NCBI GenBank assembly: GCA_017306015.1 | Contig: JAFKJK010000007.1 | Span: 186,001 to 250,000 of the forward strand | Length of the DNA stretch: 64,000 bases | Direction of reading: 5' to 3' | From: Propionibacteriaceae bacterium | GTDB lineage: Bacteria > Actinomycetota > Actinomycetes > Propionibacteriales > Propionibacteriaceae | In this document: positions 23,513-31,020 of the stretch, one piece after another | Layout: every line of letters begins with the position of its first letter | How positions within the stretch are numbered: the first letter of the stretch is position 1 | The notes under the pieces: generated by a model | Databases searched by the model: none | Told to the model about the DNA's origin: nothing | What the model saw: only the letters and a program-made list of their open reading frames with translations | Translations under genes and position numbers: made by a program

Positions 23513-25698
23513 GCGCCGAGCCGGTCCGGACGCAGGTCGAGCCGGCGTAGCAGTTGGGCGTTGAGGGCGACGACGATGGTAGAGAGGGACATCAGGATCG
23601 CGCCGACCTCCATCGAAAGGGTGATGCCGATCGGGGCGAGCACGCCAGCGGCGAGCGGCACCGCGACGAGGTTGTAGCCGGCCGCCCACCACAGGTTCTG
23701 CAGCATCTTGCGGTAGCTCGCCTTGGACAGCTCGATCACCGATACCACCGTGCGCGGGTCGTCTCCGGCCAGGATCACGCCGGCGGAGGCGATAGCGACG
23801 TCGGTGCCGGCCCCGATCGCCAGTCCGACGTCGGCCTGGGCCAGGGCGGGGGCGTCGTTGACGCCGTCGCCGACCATGGCGACCCGTTCGCCGGCCGCCT
23901 GGAGTTCGGCGACCCTGGCCGACTTCTCCTCCGGCCGGACTTCTGCAAGGACGGTGTCGATGCCGAGTTCGGCGGCGACGCGGTCGGCGACGGCCCGGGC
24001 GTCGCCGGTGATCATCGCCACCTGCACGCCGAGCCGGTGCAGGGCCGCGACGGTCTGTGCGGACTCGGCGCGGACCTCGTCGGCCAGGCTGAGCGCTCCG
24101 ATCAGCCTCTCGTCGCGCAGCACGTACAGCCTGGTGAGCCCGGCGTCGTGGGCCTGCGACCCGGCGAGCGGGTCGTTCGCTCCGGTCTCGTCCAGCAGTC
24201 TGGGGCCGCCGACGCGCACCGTTGAACCGTCCACCCGGGCCGACACACCCAGGGCTGGCTGGGAGGTGAACCCGCTTGCCGGCGGAACCTGCAGCCGGCG
24301 TTCCTGGGCGGCGCGGACGATCGCCCGGGCCAGCGGATGCTCGCTGTCGGCCTCGGCTGCGGCGGCGAGGCTCAGCACCTCCGCCTCGGTGTGACCATCG
24401 ATGGCCTCGACCAGGGCAAGGGCGGGTTGGCCCTTGGTGAGGGTGCCGGTCTTGTCGAACACGACAGTGGTGATGGTCCGCATCCGTTCGAGGGCTCCCC
24501 GGTCCTTGATCAGGACGCCGGCGCGGGCGGCGCGTTCGGTGGAGATGGCGACCACGAGTGGGATCGCCAGGCCGAGGGCGTGCGGGCAGGCGATCACCAG
24601 GACGGTGATCACCCGGACGACGGCCTGGTCGGGCTGTCCGAGCAGCGTCCACACGATGCCGGTGATCGCCGCTGCACCGAGGGCGAACCAGAACAGCCAC
24701 GCCGCAGCCCGGTCGGCGAGCAGCTGCGCCCGGGACGTGGAGGACTGGGCCTGCTCGACGAGGCGGCGGATGCCGGCCAGGGTCGTGTCCTCCCCGGTGG
24801 CCCTGACCTCGACCCGCAGGCCGGAGTCGGTGCTCACCGTCCCGGCGGTCACCGCGTCGCCCGGTCCCCGGCGGACCGTGCGGGATTCCCCGGTGACCAT
24901 GGACTCGTCGAGTTCGGCCTCGCCCTCGACGATGCGTCCGTCGGCGGGGATGCTGCCGCCGGGCCGGACCAGGACCACGTCGCCGACCACCAGGTCGGCC
25001 GGAGCGATCTTCTCGACCGTGTCGCCGCGAACCACCTCGGCGGTGTCAGGCAGCAGCGCGGCCAGGGAGTCCAGCGCGCTCGTGGTCTGGGCCAGGGATC
25101 GCATCTCCAGCCAGTGCCCGAGCAGCATGATCACGATCAGCAGCGCGAGTTCCCACCAGAACTCCAGCGTGTGGCTGAGCAACCCCAGCGTCGCCCCCCA
25201 GCTCGCCAGGAACGCCACCGTGATCGCCAGCCCGATCAGCAGCATCATCCCCGGACGGCGAGCGCGCAGTTCGCTCACCGCCCCGCTCAGGAACGGTGAG
25301 CCGCCCCACGCGTACATGACCGAGCCCAGCAGCGGCGGCACCCACGCGAGCGCGCCGTCGGTCGGCACCTCGTAGCCCATCAGCATCGCGAACATTGGCG
25401 ACAGCGCCACGACCGGCACGGCCAGCAGCAGCATCACCCAGAACAACCGCCGGAAGCGCTGCACATGATCACCATGGCCGCCGTGGCTGGCGTGGCCGCC
25501 GTGGCTGGCGTGGCCGCCGTGGCTGGCGTGGCCGCTGTGCTCAGAGTGGGCGTCGTGCTCCGTGGCAGAGTCGTGCCGCATCGAGGTCTGGCCATGGCGC
25601 GGGCCCCCCGTGACGTCGGTGGCAGGAGTGTGGTGCTGGTCGCCCTCACTGTTCCGGGTTCCCGCACCGTGCTGGCTCTCGCGCTCGGTCATGTCCAT
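23509..25698 (-). CDS. copB: Copper-translocating P1B-type ATPase, CopB type
   Basis: About 729 residues. A His-rich N-terminus (three HASHGG repeats) replaces the usual CxxC metal-binding domain. Eight membrane segments include the CPH motif in ACPHALGLAIPLV (near residue 369), diagnostic of the CopB (P1B-3) group. Also present are TGES, DKTGTLTKGQ (phosphorylated Asp near 414), SEHPLA and GDGVNDAPALAQ. It exports copper at the expense of ATP. ATG 25692 may be the true start because a GAGAGG ribosome site is better spaced to it. A CsoR-like operator lies about 10 bases upstream of the start. Confidence 0.92.
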   Translation of the reverse strand: MDMTERESQHGAGTRNSEGDQHHTPATDVTGGPRHGQTSMRHDSATEHDAHSEHSGHASHGGHASHGGHASHGGHGDHVQRFRRLFWVMLLLAVPVVALSPMFAMLMGYEVPTDGALAWVPPLLGSVMYAWGGSPFLSGAVSELRARRPGMMLLIGLAITVAFLASWGATLGLLSHTLEFWWELALLIVIMLLGHWLEMRSLAQTTSALDSLAALLPDTAEVVRGDTVEKIAPADLVVGDVVLVRPGGSIPADGRIVEGEAELDESMVTGESRTVRRGPGDAVTAGTVSTDSGLRVEVRATGEDTTLAGIRRLVEQAQSSTSRAQLLADRAAAWLFWFALGAAAITGIVWTLLGQPDQAVVRVITVLVIACPHALGLAIPLVVAISTERAARAGVLIKDRGALERMRTITTVVFDKTGTLTKGQPALALVEAIDGHTEAEVLSLAAAAEADSEHPLARAIVRAAQERRLQVPPASGFTSQPALGVSARVDGSTVRVGGPRLLDETGANDPLAGSQAHDAGLTRLYVLRDERLIGALSLADEVRAESAQTVAALHRLGVQVAMITGDARAVADRVAAELGIDTVLAEVRPEEKSARVAELQAAGERVAMVGDGVNDAPALAQADVGLAIGAGTDVAIASAGVILAGDDPRTVVSVIELSKASYRKMLQNLWWAAGYNLVAVPLAAGVLAPIGITLSMEVGAILMSLSTIVVALNAQLLRRLDLRPDRLGA
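25475..25528. repeat. 18-bp tandem repeat coding for the His-rich N-terminus of CopB
   Basis: Three perfect 18-base units (TGGCCGCCGTGGCTGGCG on the plus strand) run in tandem, with a partial fourth after them. On the coding strand each unit encodes six residues containing two histidines. Copy number could vary by slippage without breaking the frame. Confidence 0.9.
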
Positions 25699-25708
25699 GT
25701 CCTCTCAC

Positions 25709-25725
25709 ATACCCCCCGTGGGTAT
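25709..25725 (-). promoter_or_regulatory. CsoR-like copper operator upstream of copB
   Basis: ATACCC and GGGTAT form a perfect 6-bp inverted repeat around CCCGT. This TACCC/GGGTA-type palindrome is the pattern bound by CsoR copper repressors. It lies 10 bases upstream of the first copB ATG, where a repressor would block transcription. No csoR gene is visible in the window. Confidence 0.6.
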
Positions 25726-25780
25726 CCTCCGCAACCGGCGCCGGAAGCCGGCCATTCCCGGAAGGGCCGGATCGGGGCGG

Positions 25781-25813
25781 AACTTCAGAGAAACTTCACA
25801 GAAACTGACCGGT
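25781..25813 (+). promoter_or_regulatory. Tandem 11-bp repeat, candidate response-regulator site 3
   Basis: Three 11-base units in direct tandem (AACTTCAGAGA, AACTTCACAGA, AACTGACCGGT) lie between copB and the divergent membrane-protein gene. The layout is that of an OmpR-family activator site. It is 67 bases upstream of the GTG at 25881. Confidence 0.5.
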
Positions 25814-25880
25814 CGGCACCGGGTGCGTCCCCGACCCTTGAACTACCCCGATTCCGTCTCCCGTACCGAAGCAGGCTCCC

Positions 25881-26522
25881 GTGACCACCACCGCGACTCG
25901 ACAGACCGCCGCCCGCACCGCCCGCACGCTGGCGAACCCCACCGCCACGATCGCCGTCCTGCTCCTGACCGGCGCGCTCAGCCTGCCTGCCCTGCTGGGG
26001 CCGAACCTGGTCGCGAACGAGCTCGGCATGGTGATGAGCATGGGCATGACGCACTACATGGAGCTACTCGCGGTCCACCAGCCACGCAACCTGATCATCT
26101 TCATGGCCATCCCCGTTGTCCTCGCCGAGACCCTCGCCATCACCGAACTGGCCATCCTCTTCCGACGCGCCGCGACGCCGGCCTGGGTCCGCACCACCAG
26201 CCGCATCGCCGGCCTGCTGGCCGGTCCGATCATGCTGGCGATCTTCCTCCACCTGCTCGTCAACGCCGTCGTGCCCCTCACCCTCGCCGGGGCCTGGCGC
26301 GGCCCCGCCGACGTGATCGCCGTGCTGTTCTACCTCTCCGGGGTCATCCCGCTCGTCGGCATCACCCTCGTCGAACTCGGGCTCATCGGCAGCGACCGCA
26401 CTAGCCAGCTGAAGTGGCACGCCATGTTCATCGCCATCTTCCTCGTCGTCGCTCACGTCGCCATGATCTTCGGGATGCTCGACCCCGCCCTGCTGGGGTA
26501 CCGGATGACCCACCAGCACTAG
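25881..26522 (+). CDS. Multi-pass membrane protein of unknown function
   Basis: 213 residues with about six membrane segments (for example ATIAVLLLTGALSLPALLG, LLAGPIMLAIFLHLLVNAVV and FIAIFLVVAHVAMIFGML). The second segment is followed by a Met-rich stretch, GMVMSMGMTHYME, and the protein ends MTHQH, both suggestive of metal contact. It starts at GTG behind candidate regulator site 3, divergent from copB. I do not recognise a functional family. Its position between copB and a DUF305 gene suggests a part in copper handling. Confidence 0.7.
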   Translation: MTTTATRQTAARTARTLANPTATIAVLLLTGALSLPALLGPNLVANELGMVMSMGMTHYMELLAVHQPRNLIIFMAIPVVLAETLAITELAILFRRAATPAWVRTTSRIAGLLAGPIMLAIFLHLLVNAVVPLTLAGAWRGPADVIAVLFYLSGVIPLVGITLVELGLIGSDRTSQLKWHAMFIAIFLVVAHVAMIFGMLDPALLGYRMTHQH

Positions 26523-26539
26523 GGGCCACTCCCGCCCGC

Positions 26540-27047
26540 TCAGGGGGTGTCCTGGAGGTACTGCTTCATCTCGGCGATCTCTGCGCGCTGGGCGTCGACG
26601 ATCCGCTGGGCAAGGTCCTTGACCCGCGGGGCTGAGAGCTTCGCGTTCTCGCTGGTCAGGATCGCGATCGAGTGATGGGGGATCATCGCCTCCATCCAGG
26701 CCCGATCCCCGATCGTTGTCTGGGTGCGCACCAGCCAGAGCCCCGCGCCGAAGATGGCAACGGAGAGCCCGACAATCAGCAGGTTGGCCGACCGGTCGGT
26801 GTACATCCGCCGCATGAACCACAGCATTACGACAGCCATCACGGCGGCTGCCATCATCGTCATGAACACCCGTGTCCAGCTGAAGTAGACATGGTCGATG
26901 GAGTAGGTGTTGAAGTACATTCACCACAGACATCAGGACCGCTGACGTTGCGATCATCCCCGCGAAACGACCGTACGTCCGCGCCCGGGTCTGAGGCTCC
27001 TTCGATCCTCCCGCGCGGTGGGTGACGTTCTTGTTCCCGCTCTTCAT
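26540..27047 (-). pseudogene. DUF305 protein gene with a single-base frameshift
   Basis: ATG 27047 has a strong ribosome site (GAAGGAG, 5 bases away) and encodes a basic N-terminus leading into a membrane segment ending GMIATSAVLMSVV. The homologous continuation MYFNTYSIDHVYFSWTRVF is in another frame, opening at ATG 26920. The distance between the two ATGs is 127 bases, so one base must be removed to rejoin them. The downstream part is a typical DUF305 protein: three membrane segments, then DRAWMEAMIPHHSIAIL with the metal-binding HH and a long helix ending MKQYLQDTP. DUF305 proteins accompany copper resistance genes. Translation may restart at 26920 to give a shorter protein of 126 residues. 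Confidence 0.75.
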
Positions 27048-27175
27048 CGGTTGCTCCTTCGCCTGGCGGCGGAAAGCCGGCCGTGCGCCGCGTATTTCCA
27101 GACCAGTACCCACCACAGGCGGAGTTCCTCGGGCTGGCCGGAGAGCGGGCATCCCAGTTCGTTCTGAGCTTCAGC

Positions 27176-28228
27176 TCAGTGGTCGTGGCGGTGGTGGGCG
27201 TCGGGGTAGTGGGGGTGGGCGTGGCTGAGCGCGGCGTGCTCGTGGGGGTGGCGGTGGCCGCGGCTGGTGACCGGTGGGGAGTCCGGGTCGTGGGGGTGGT
27301 CGTGGTGGCCGTCGTCATGGGTGTGCCAGTGGTCGTGGGTAAGGCCGTGGTGGGTGTGCTCGTGCACGTGGCGCTCGCGCAGGTGCAGCCAGACCCCGAC
27401 CCCCATCAGGGCCCCGGCGACCAGGAGGGGCACGGTGACGGGCTCGCCCAGGGCGACGGCGAGCACGGCGCCGAAGAACGGGCCGACGGAGAAGTAAGCC
27501 GCGGCGCGGGCGGTGCCGAGGTGTCGCAGGGCGAGGATGAACAGCGCCAGGCTGACGCCGTAGGCGAGGAAGCCGACGCCGGCGGCGGCAGCGATGTTGG
27601 CGGCGGCGGGGAAGGTGGACCCGAGCAGGAGGGCGAGCACGAGGTTGGTGGGCCCGGCGACCAGTCCCTTGACCGCGGCGAGCCAGGTGGCGTCGGTCAG
27701 GGACACCTTGCGGGTGAGGTTGTTGTCGATCGCCCAGCCCAGGCAGGCGCCCAGGACGGCGAGCCCGGCCCAGGGCGAGCCGAGCTCGACACCCATCGGG
27801 ATCACGAGCACGATGGCGCCGGCGACGATCGCGACCATGCCGAGCGCGACCCAGCGGTCGACGTTTTCACGGAACACGATCCAGGCGATGAGCGCGGTGA
27901 ACACCCCTTCGGCGTTGAGCAGCAGCGAGGCCCCCGTCGCCGGGAGCTGGGTGAGGCCGATCATCAACAGCACGGGGGCGACGACACCGCCGAACACGAC
28001 AGCGCCGGCCAGGGGCAGGCGGTCGGCGCGCGGCAGGCGGACGCGTTCGGCCCGCCGGGCCAGGCGCCAGGCGGCCAGACCCAGCCCGGATCCGGTGTAG
28101 AGCAGCCCGGCGAGCATCCACGGGCTCACCGAACCCAGCAGGAGCTTCGCGACCGGGGCTCCCGCACCGAACAGCAGCGCCGCAGCCAGGGCTGCTCCCA
28201 CTCCGGCCGGCAGGCGCTTCGTTCGCAT
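27176..28228 (-). CDS. EamA/DMT-family transporter with a His-rich C-terminal tail
   Basis: 350 residues. Ten membrane segments form two EamA halves (starting near LFGAGAPVAKLLLGSVSPW and near LGACLGWAIDNNLTRKVS). The last 65 residues are a hydrophilic tail with about 22 histidines, spaced as HxH and HDH clusters. DMT transporters normally end after the tenth segment, so the tail is an addition that could bind or buffer a divalent metal. It is divergent from the ArsR sensor at 28328, with 99 bases between them, so the same sensor may control it. Metal export is inferred; the substrate is unknown. Confidence 0.8.
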   Translation of the reverse strand: MRTKRLPAGVGAALAAALLFGAGAPVAKLLLGSVSPWMLAGLLYTGSGLGLAAWRLARRAERVRLPRADRLPLAGAVVFGGVVAPVLLMIGLTQLPATGASLLLNAEGVFTALIAWIVFRENVDRWVALGMVAIVAGAIVLVIPMGVELGSPWAGLAVLGACLGWAIDNNLTRKVSLTDATWLAAVKGLVAGPTNLVLALLLGSTFPAAANIAAAAGVGFLAYGVSLALFILALRHLGTARAAAYFSVGPFFGAVLAVALGEPVTVPLLVAGALMGVGVWLHLRERHVHEHTHHGLTHDHWHTHDDGHHDHPHDPDSPPVTSRGHRHPHEHAALSHAHPHYPDAHHRHDH

Positions 28229-28275
28229 GAACTCGTTCCTCCTTCGGTCCAGATTCTCGCATCATGTTGTCTGCG

Positions 28276-28315
28276 TACGGGCCCGTAAGGGTAACATCTG
28301 TGCAGTTGATCAGAT
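28276..28315. promoter_or_regulatory. Operator region between the DMT transporter and the ArsR sensor
   Basis: Two inverted repeats are visible. TACGGGCCCGTA (28276-28287) is a perfect 12-bp palindrome. ATCTG and CAGAT (28296-28300 and 28311-28315) flank ten bases. A possible promoter TTGTCT (28267-28272) and TAACAT (28292-28297) overlaps both, so a bound ArsR dimer would block it. Confidence 0.4.
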
Positions 28316-28327
28316 GGAGGGGCGTGC

Positions 28328-28735
28328 ATGGGTTCGGTGGAGGGTCTCGACGGCTGTGTGGTGCCGGCGGTGCATCCGGAGAAGGTGCTCCAGGCGACCG
28401 CGAACGCGCCTGGCGCGGACGAGTTGGGCCGGGTCAGTGCGGTGTTCAAGCTGCTCGGCGACCCCACCCGGGCCCGACTGCTGTACGCGCTGCTGGAGGC
28501 CGGGGAGCTGTGCGTTTGCGATCTCGCCGCCGCGACGTCGACCACGGATACGACGGTGTCGCAGGCCCTGCGGCTGCTGCGTGCCTCTGGGGTGGTCGCG
28601 GGCCGGCGCGAGGGACGCAACGTGTTCTACCGGCTCTCTGACGCTCACGTCCGGATGCTCCTCGACGTGACCCGCGAACACATCACGCACGACCCGAAGA
28701 GCGGAGCTGCGTCGGTGACCGAGGCCACCTCATGA
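28328..28735 (+). CDS. ArsR/SmtB-family metal-sensing repressor
   Basis: 135 residues with a winged helix (FKLLGDPTRARLLYALL, TTVSQALRLLRASGVV, GRNVFYRL). Two candidate metal sites are visible. One is cysteine-based, ELCVCDLA before the recognition helix. The other is the C-terminal alpha-5 signature of SmtB/CzrA (DAH, ten residues, then H in DAHVRMLLDVTREH). Such proteins release DNA on binding Zn, Co, Ni or Cd. A GGAGGGG ribosome site precedes the ATG. The stop overlaps the CDF exporter gene as ATGA, a classical sensor-exporter pair. Confidence 0.87.
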   Translation: MGSVEGLDGCVVPAVHPEKVLQATANAPGADELGRVSAVFKLLGDPTRARLLYALLEAGELCVCDLAAATSTTDTTVSQALRLLRASGVVAGRREGRNVFYRLSDAHVRMLLDVTREHITHDPKSGAASVTEATS

Positions 28736-29631
28736 GTCATACCCATGACTCTGGCAGCGCCACGGGCCGACACCGGTGGCGCCTGGCCGTCACGTTCGGG
28801 CTGGTCGCCGCGTTCTTCGTCGTCGAACTCGTCGCCGGCTTGCTGTCGGGATCGCTGGCGCTGATCTCCGATGCGGGCCACATGGCTGCCGACGTCACCA
28901 CTCTCGGGGCCGCGTTGATCGCCACCAGGATCGCGACCCGCGCCGACACGACCGGGCGGCGCACGTTCGGCTCCTACCGGGCCGAGGTGTTCGCTTCCGG
29001 CCTGGCGGTGCTCGTGATGATCGGGGTCGGTGTCTACATCGGCGTCGAGGCGGTCGGACGGATCGGTTCGGCGCCCGAACTAGCGACCGGGATGATGCTG
29101 GTCGTCGGCGTTCTCGGCCTGGTCGTCAACGTAGTCAGCATCGTGCTGCTGAGGGCCGGTGCGGGGGAGAGCCTGAACCTCAAAGGCGCCTACTTCGAGG
29201 TCATCGCCGACACGGTGGGTTCGGTCGGGGTGATCGTCGCCGCGCTGATGGTGTCCGGGACCGGGAACGCGTGGTGGGACACGGGGATCGCGCTGGCCAT
29301 CGCCATCTTCGTGGTCGTGCGGGCCGTGGTGCTGGGACGGGAAGTGCTGGCCGTGCTGGGCCAGCATGCGCCCGAGGGAGCGGAGCCTGCCGAACTCACC
29401 AGGGCGCTGATGGCAGTCGCCGGTGTGAGCGAGGTGCACGACCTGCACGTGTGGCGGCTCACCTCCGGGATGGACGTTGCCACCGCCCACCTCGTCACCA
29501 CCTCCGGTGCCCAGCCGGGTGCCGTGCTCGCCGCAGCGAGCGAGACCCTGCGCGAACGGTTCCACATCGCCCACGCCACCCTGCAACTCGAAACCGAAGG
29601 CGCAGGCGAATGCCAGGGCACCGACTGGTGA
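28732..29631 (+). CDS. Cation diffusion facilitator (CzcD/ZitB-type metal exporter)
   Basis: 299 residues with six membrane segments and a C-terminal cytoplasmic domain (VHDLHVWRLTSGMDVATAHL). The second segment carries SDAGHMAADV with the His/Asp metal ligands. In the fifth segment the usual HxxxD of zinc exporters reads EVIAD, with Glu in the His position. It exchanges Zn(II)- or Co(II)-like ions for protons. Its ATG overlaps the stop of the ArsR sensor. A second CDF protein at 63078 shows the same Glu replacement. Confidence 0.88.
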   Translation: MSHTHDSGSATGRHRWRLAVTFGLVAAFFVVELVAGLLSGSLALISDAGHMAADVTTLGAALIATRIATRADTTGRRTFGSYRAEVFASGLAVLVMIGVGVYIGVEAVGRIGSAPELATGMMLVVGVLGLVVNVVSIVLLRAGAGESLNLKGAYFEVIADTVGSVGVIVAALMVSGTGNAWWDTGIALAIAIFVVVRAVVLGREVLAVLGQHAPEGAEPAELTRALMAVAGVSEVHDLHVWRLTSGMDVATAHLVTTSGAQPGAVLAAASETLRERFHIAHATLQLETEGAGECQGTDW

Positions 29632-29699
29632 GCCGGGGGGCCCAAGCACTTACGCGGGACGGGTCGGGGCAAGGCGGTGCTTGTGCTGCATCGCCGGAG

Positions 29700-30014
29700 T
29701 CACTGCGACCTCTCGTGCGCCAGGCTCAGTGCGGCCCGGAGCTGCTCCGTCGTGGGCGCCCCCGCCAGACCTGCCGGTGTGCGGTAGAGCCGGCAGGACA
29801 ACCCCACACCTGTGCCGGACTCGGCAAAGAGATCCACGCCGTCGACCACGATGCTCGGCGAGCCGTGGAACCCCAACCGCTCAGCCTCCTCCACCGTCTC
29901 GACGCGCTGAAGCGTCACCACCACATCGGCGTACTCCCCGGCGATCTCGGCAAGCCGCTGGTCAGCAACCTCCCAGTTCGGGCATCCATCGAAGTACAAC
30001 AAGGAGACGTCCAT
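29700..30014 (-). CDS. Thioredoxin-fold protein with a one-cysteine active site
   Basis: About 104 residues from ATG 30014 (MDVSLLYFDG). The start YFDGCPNWEVADQRLAEI places a cysteine where the CxxC motif should begin, but the second position is Trp. The FHGSPSIVVDGVDLF strand has the cis-proline of the thioredoxin fold. The sequence resembles a small family annotated as DF-family selenoprotein/thioredoxin-like, often near mercury-type regulators. It is divergent from the MerR-type gene and lies behind a promoter of MerR layout, so it is probably its main target. Function is unproven. Confidence 0.7.
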   Translation of the reverse strand: MDVSLLYFDGCPNWEVADQRLAEIAGEYADVVVTLQRVETVEEAERLGFHGSPSIVVDGVDLFAESGTGVGLSCRLYRTPAGLAGAPTTEQLRAALSLAHERSQ

Positions 30015-30022
30015 GCCCCAGA

Positions 30023-30053
30023 CGCTAAACCTTGTATCATGGTACAAGGTCAA
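30023..30053 (-). promoter_or_regulatory. MerR-type operator and promoter
   Basis: ACCTTGTA and TACAAGGT (30029-30036 and 30043-30050) form a perfect 8-bp inverted repeat with a 6-base centre. On the minus strand TTGACC (30053-30048) and TTAGCG (30028-30023) are separated by 19 bases, the long spacer typical of MerR-activated promoters, and the dyad fills it. The -10 is 8 bases before ATG 30014, so the transcript may be leaderless or nearly so. Confidence 0.7.
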
Positions 30054-30067
30054 GTGGAAGGCGAGAG

Positions 30068-30511
30068 ATGCTGATCGGTGAGCTTGCCGACGTCGCTGGA
30101 CTGACCAGCCAGGCCGTGCGGTTCTACGAACGCAAGGGCCTGCTGCCTGACGCCGAGCGCCGCGCGAACGGTTACCGCACCTACGACGAGTCGACGCTCG
30201 CCCGGCTGCGCTTCATCGGTGCGGCGCAAGTCGCCGGGCTCACACTGTCCGAGATCCACAACATCATCGACCTTCGCGACGCAGGGACGGTGCCATGCAC
30301 CCACGTGATCGGACTCATCGACACGAAGATCGCCGACGTGGCGGCGCGCATCAAGCACCTTGCCGCTCTACAGGCCGAGCTGGAGGCACTCCGCGAGCAC
30401 AGCCGCCTGCTCGATCCGGCCGACTGCCAAGGTGACGACATCTGCCACATACTCACCTCGACCAATCCAGCCACTCGCAGTGCAGCGACAGGGGCCCTCC
30501 GGGACCGGTGA
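30068..30511 (+). CDS. MerR-family heavy-metal-responsive regulator
   Basis: About 147 residues from ATG 30068 (MLIGELADVAG). The winged helix (LTSQAVRFYERKGLLP, NGYRTYDE) is followed by a long dimerisation helix. Three cysteines sit where metal-sensing MerR proteins bind soft metals: one at the start of the dimer helix (VPCTHVIGL, near residue 79) and two in CQGDDICHIL near the end. A cysteine triad points to Hg(II), Pb(II) or Cd(II) rather than Cu(I), whose CueR sensor uses two. It should bind the dyad at 30029-30050 and twist the promoter of the divergent thioredoxin-fold gene. Confidence 0.85.
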   Translation: MLIGELADVAGLTSQAVRFYERKGLLPDAERRANGYRTYDESTLARLRFIGAAQVAGLTLSEIHNIIDLRDAGTVPCTHVIGLIDTKIADVAARIKHLAALQAELEALREHSRLLDPADCQGDDICHILTSTNPATRSAATGALRDR

Positions 30512-30639
30512 CGGAGTAGGGCGACGCTAGTGCACCGACCGGGACCGATCGCTCAGCAGGCGCGCCGGACTCGCTGTGACGCTCGGCCATGCGACAGCTG
30601 CCTCTCTGGGGTGTACCTCAGTGCTGCGACACCTGCAGC

Positions 30640-30661
30640 CTTTGGCTGGTCTTTACATTTC
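30640..30661 (+). promoter_or_regulatory. Tandem 11-bp repeat upstream of the first SHOCT operon
   Basis: CTTTGGCTGGT is followed directly by CTTTACATTTC. The same arrangement with nearly the same bases is found at 55426-55447 before the paralogous operon, at the same distance from the SHOCT start (about 86 bases). It is a candidate binding site for the operon's own response regulator. Confidence 0.5.
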
Positions 30662-30747
30662 TCGCCGGGTGATGGTTAGGAACCGCTGGAAGGCTCGGGT
30701 TGTCGGACGGCCAGAGGGTCGCCGGCGACACTGAAGGAGGCTGGAAG

Positions 30748-31020
30748 ATGATGGGTTACGGCGGTATGGGTTACGGCGGTATGGGCTGGGCCGGGATGGT
30801 TGGGATGGTCTTGTTCTGGGTCGTGCTGATCGCGGCAATCGTGTGGGCGGTGACCAGGCTGTTGCCGGGGCGCCAGGTACCCACGAATCTGCCCGGCGCG
30901 GCGCCAGAGACGCCCGAGGGCATCCTTGATCGGCGCTACGCCCGGGGTGAGATCGACCTGGAGACCTACCAGGCGCAGAGGGTCGTGCTGGCCGCGGCGC
31001 GCAACGAGCGACTCCGATGA
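30748..31020 (+). CDS. SHOCT-domain small membrane protein
   Basis: About 90 residues from ATG 30748, behind AAGGAGG. A Met/Gly/Tyr-rich start (MMGYGGMGYGGMGW) leads into one membrane segment (MVGMVLFWVVLIAAIVWAV). The C-terminal SHOCT motif is ILDRRYARGEIDLETYQAQR. SHOCT domains are short helical oligomerisation modules found at protein ends. The Met-rich start could bind Cu(I). It is the first gene of a four-gene operon with a secreted protein, a response regulator and a kinase. A paralogue lies at 55532. Confidence 0.8.
   Translation: MMGYGGMGYGGMGWAGMVGMVLFWVVLIAAIVWAVTRLLPGRQVPTNLPGAAPETPEGILDRRYARGEIDLETYQAQRVVLAAARNERLR

Noticed and set aside
25475..25528. Short tandem repeat as a possible CRISPR or iteron array
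   Set aside because: The units are adjacent without spacers and encode the His-rich N-terminus of CopB in frame.
27083..28288. 401-residue frame on the plus strand
   Set aside because: Antisense of the DMT transporter; its Val/Gly repeats are the complement of the His-rich tail codons.
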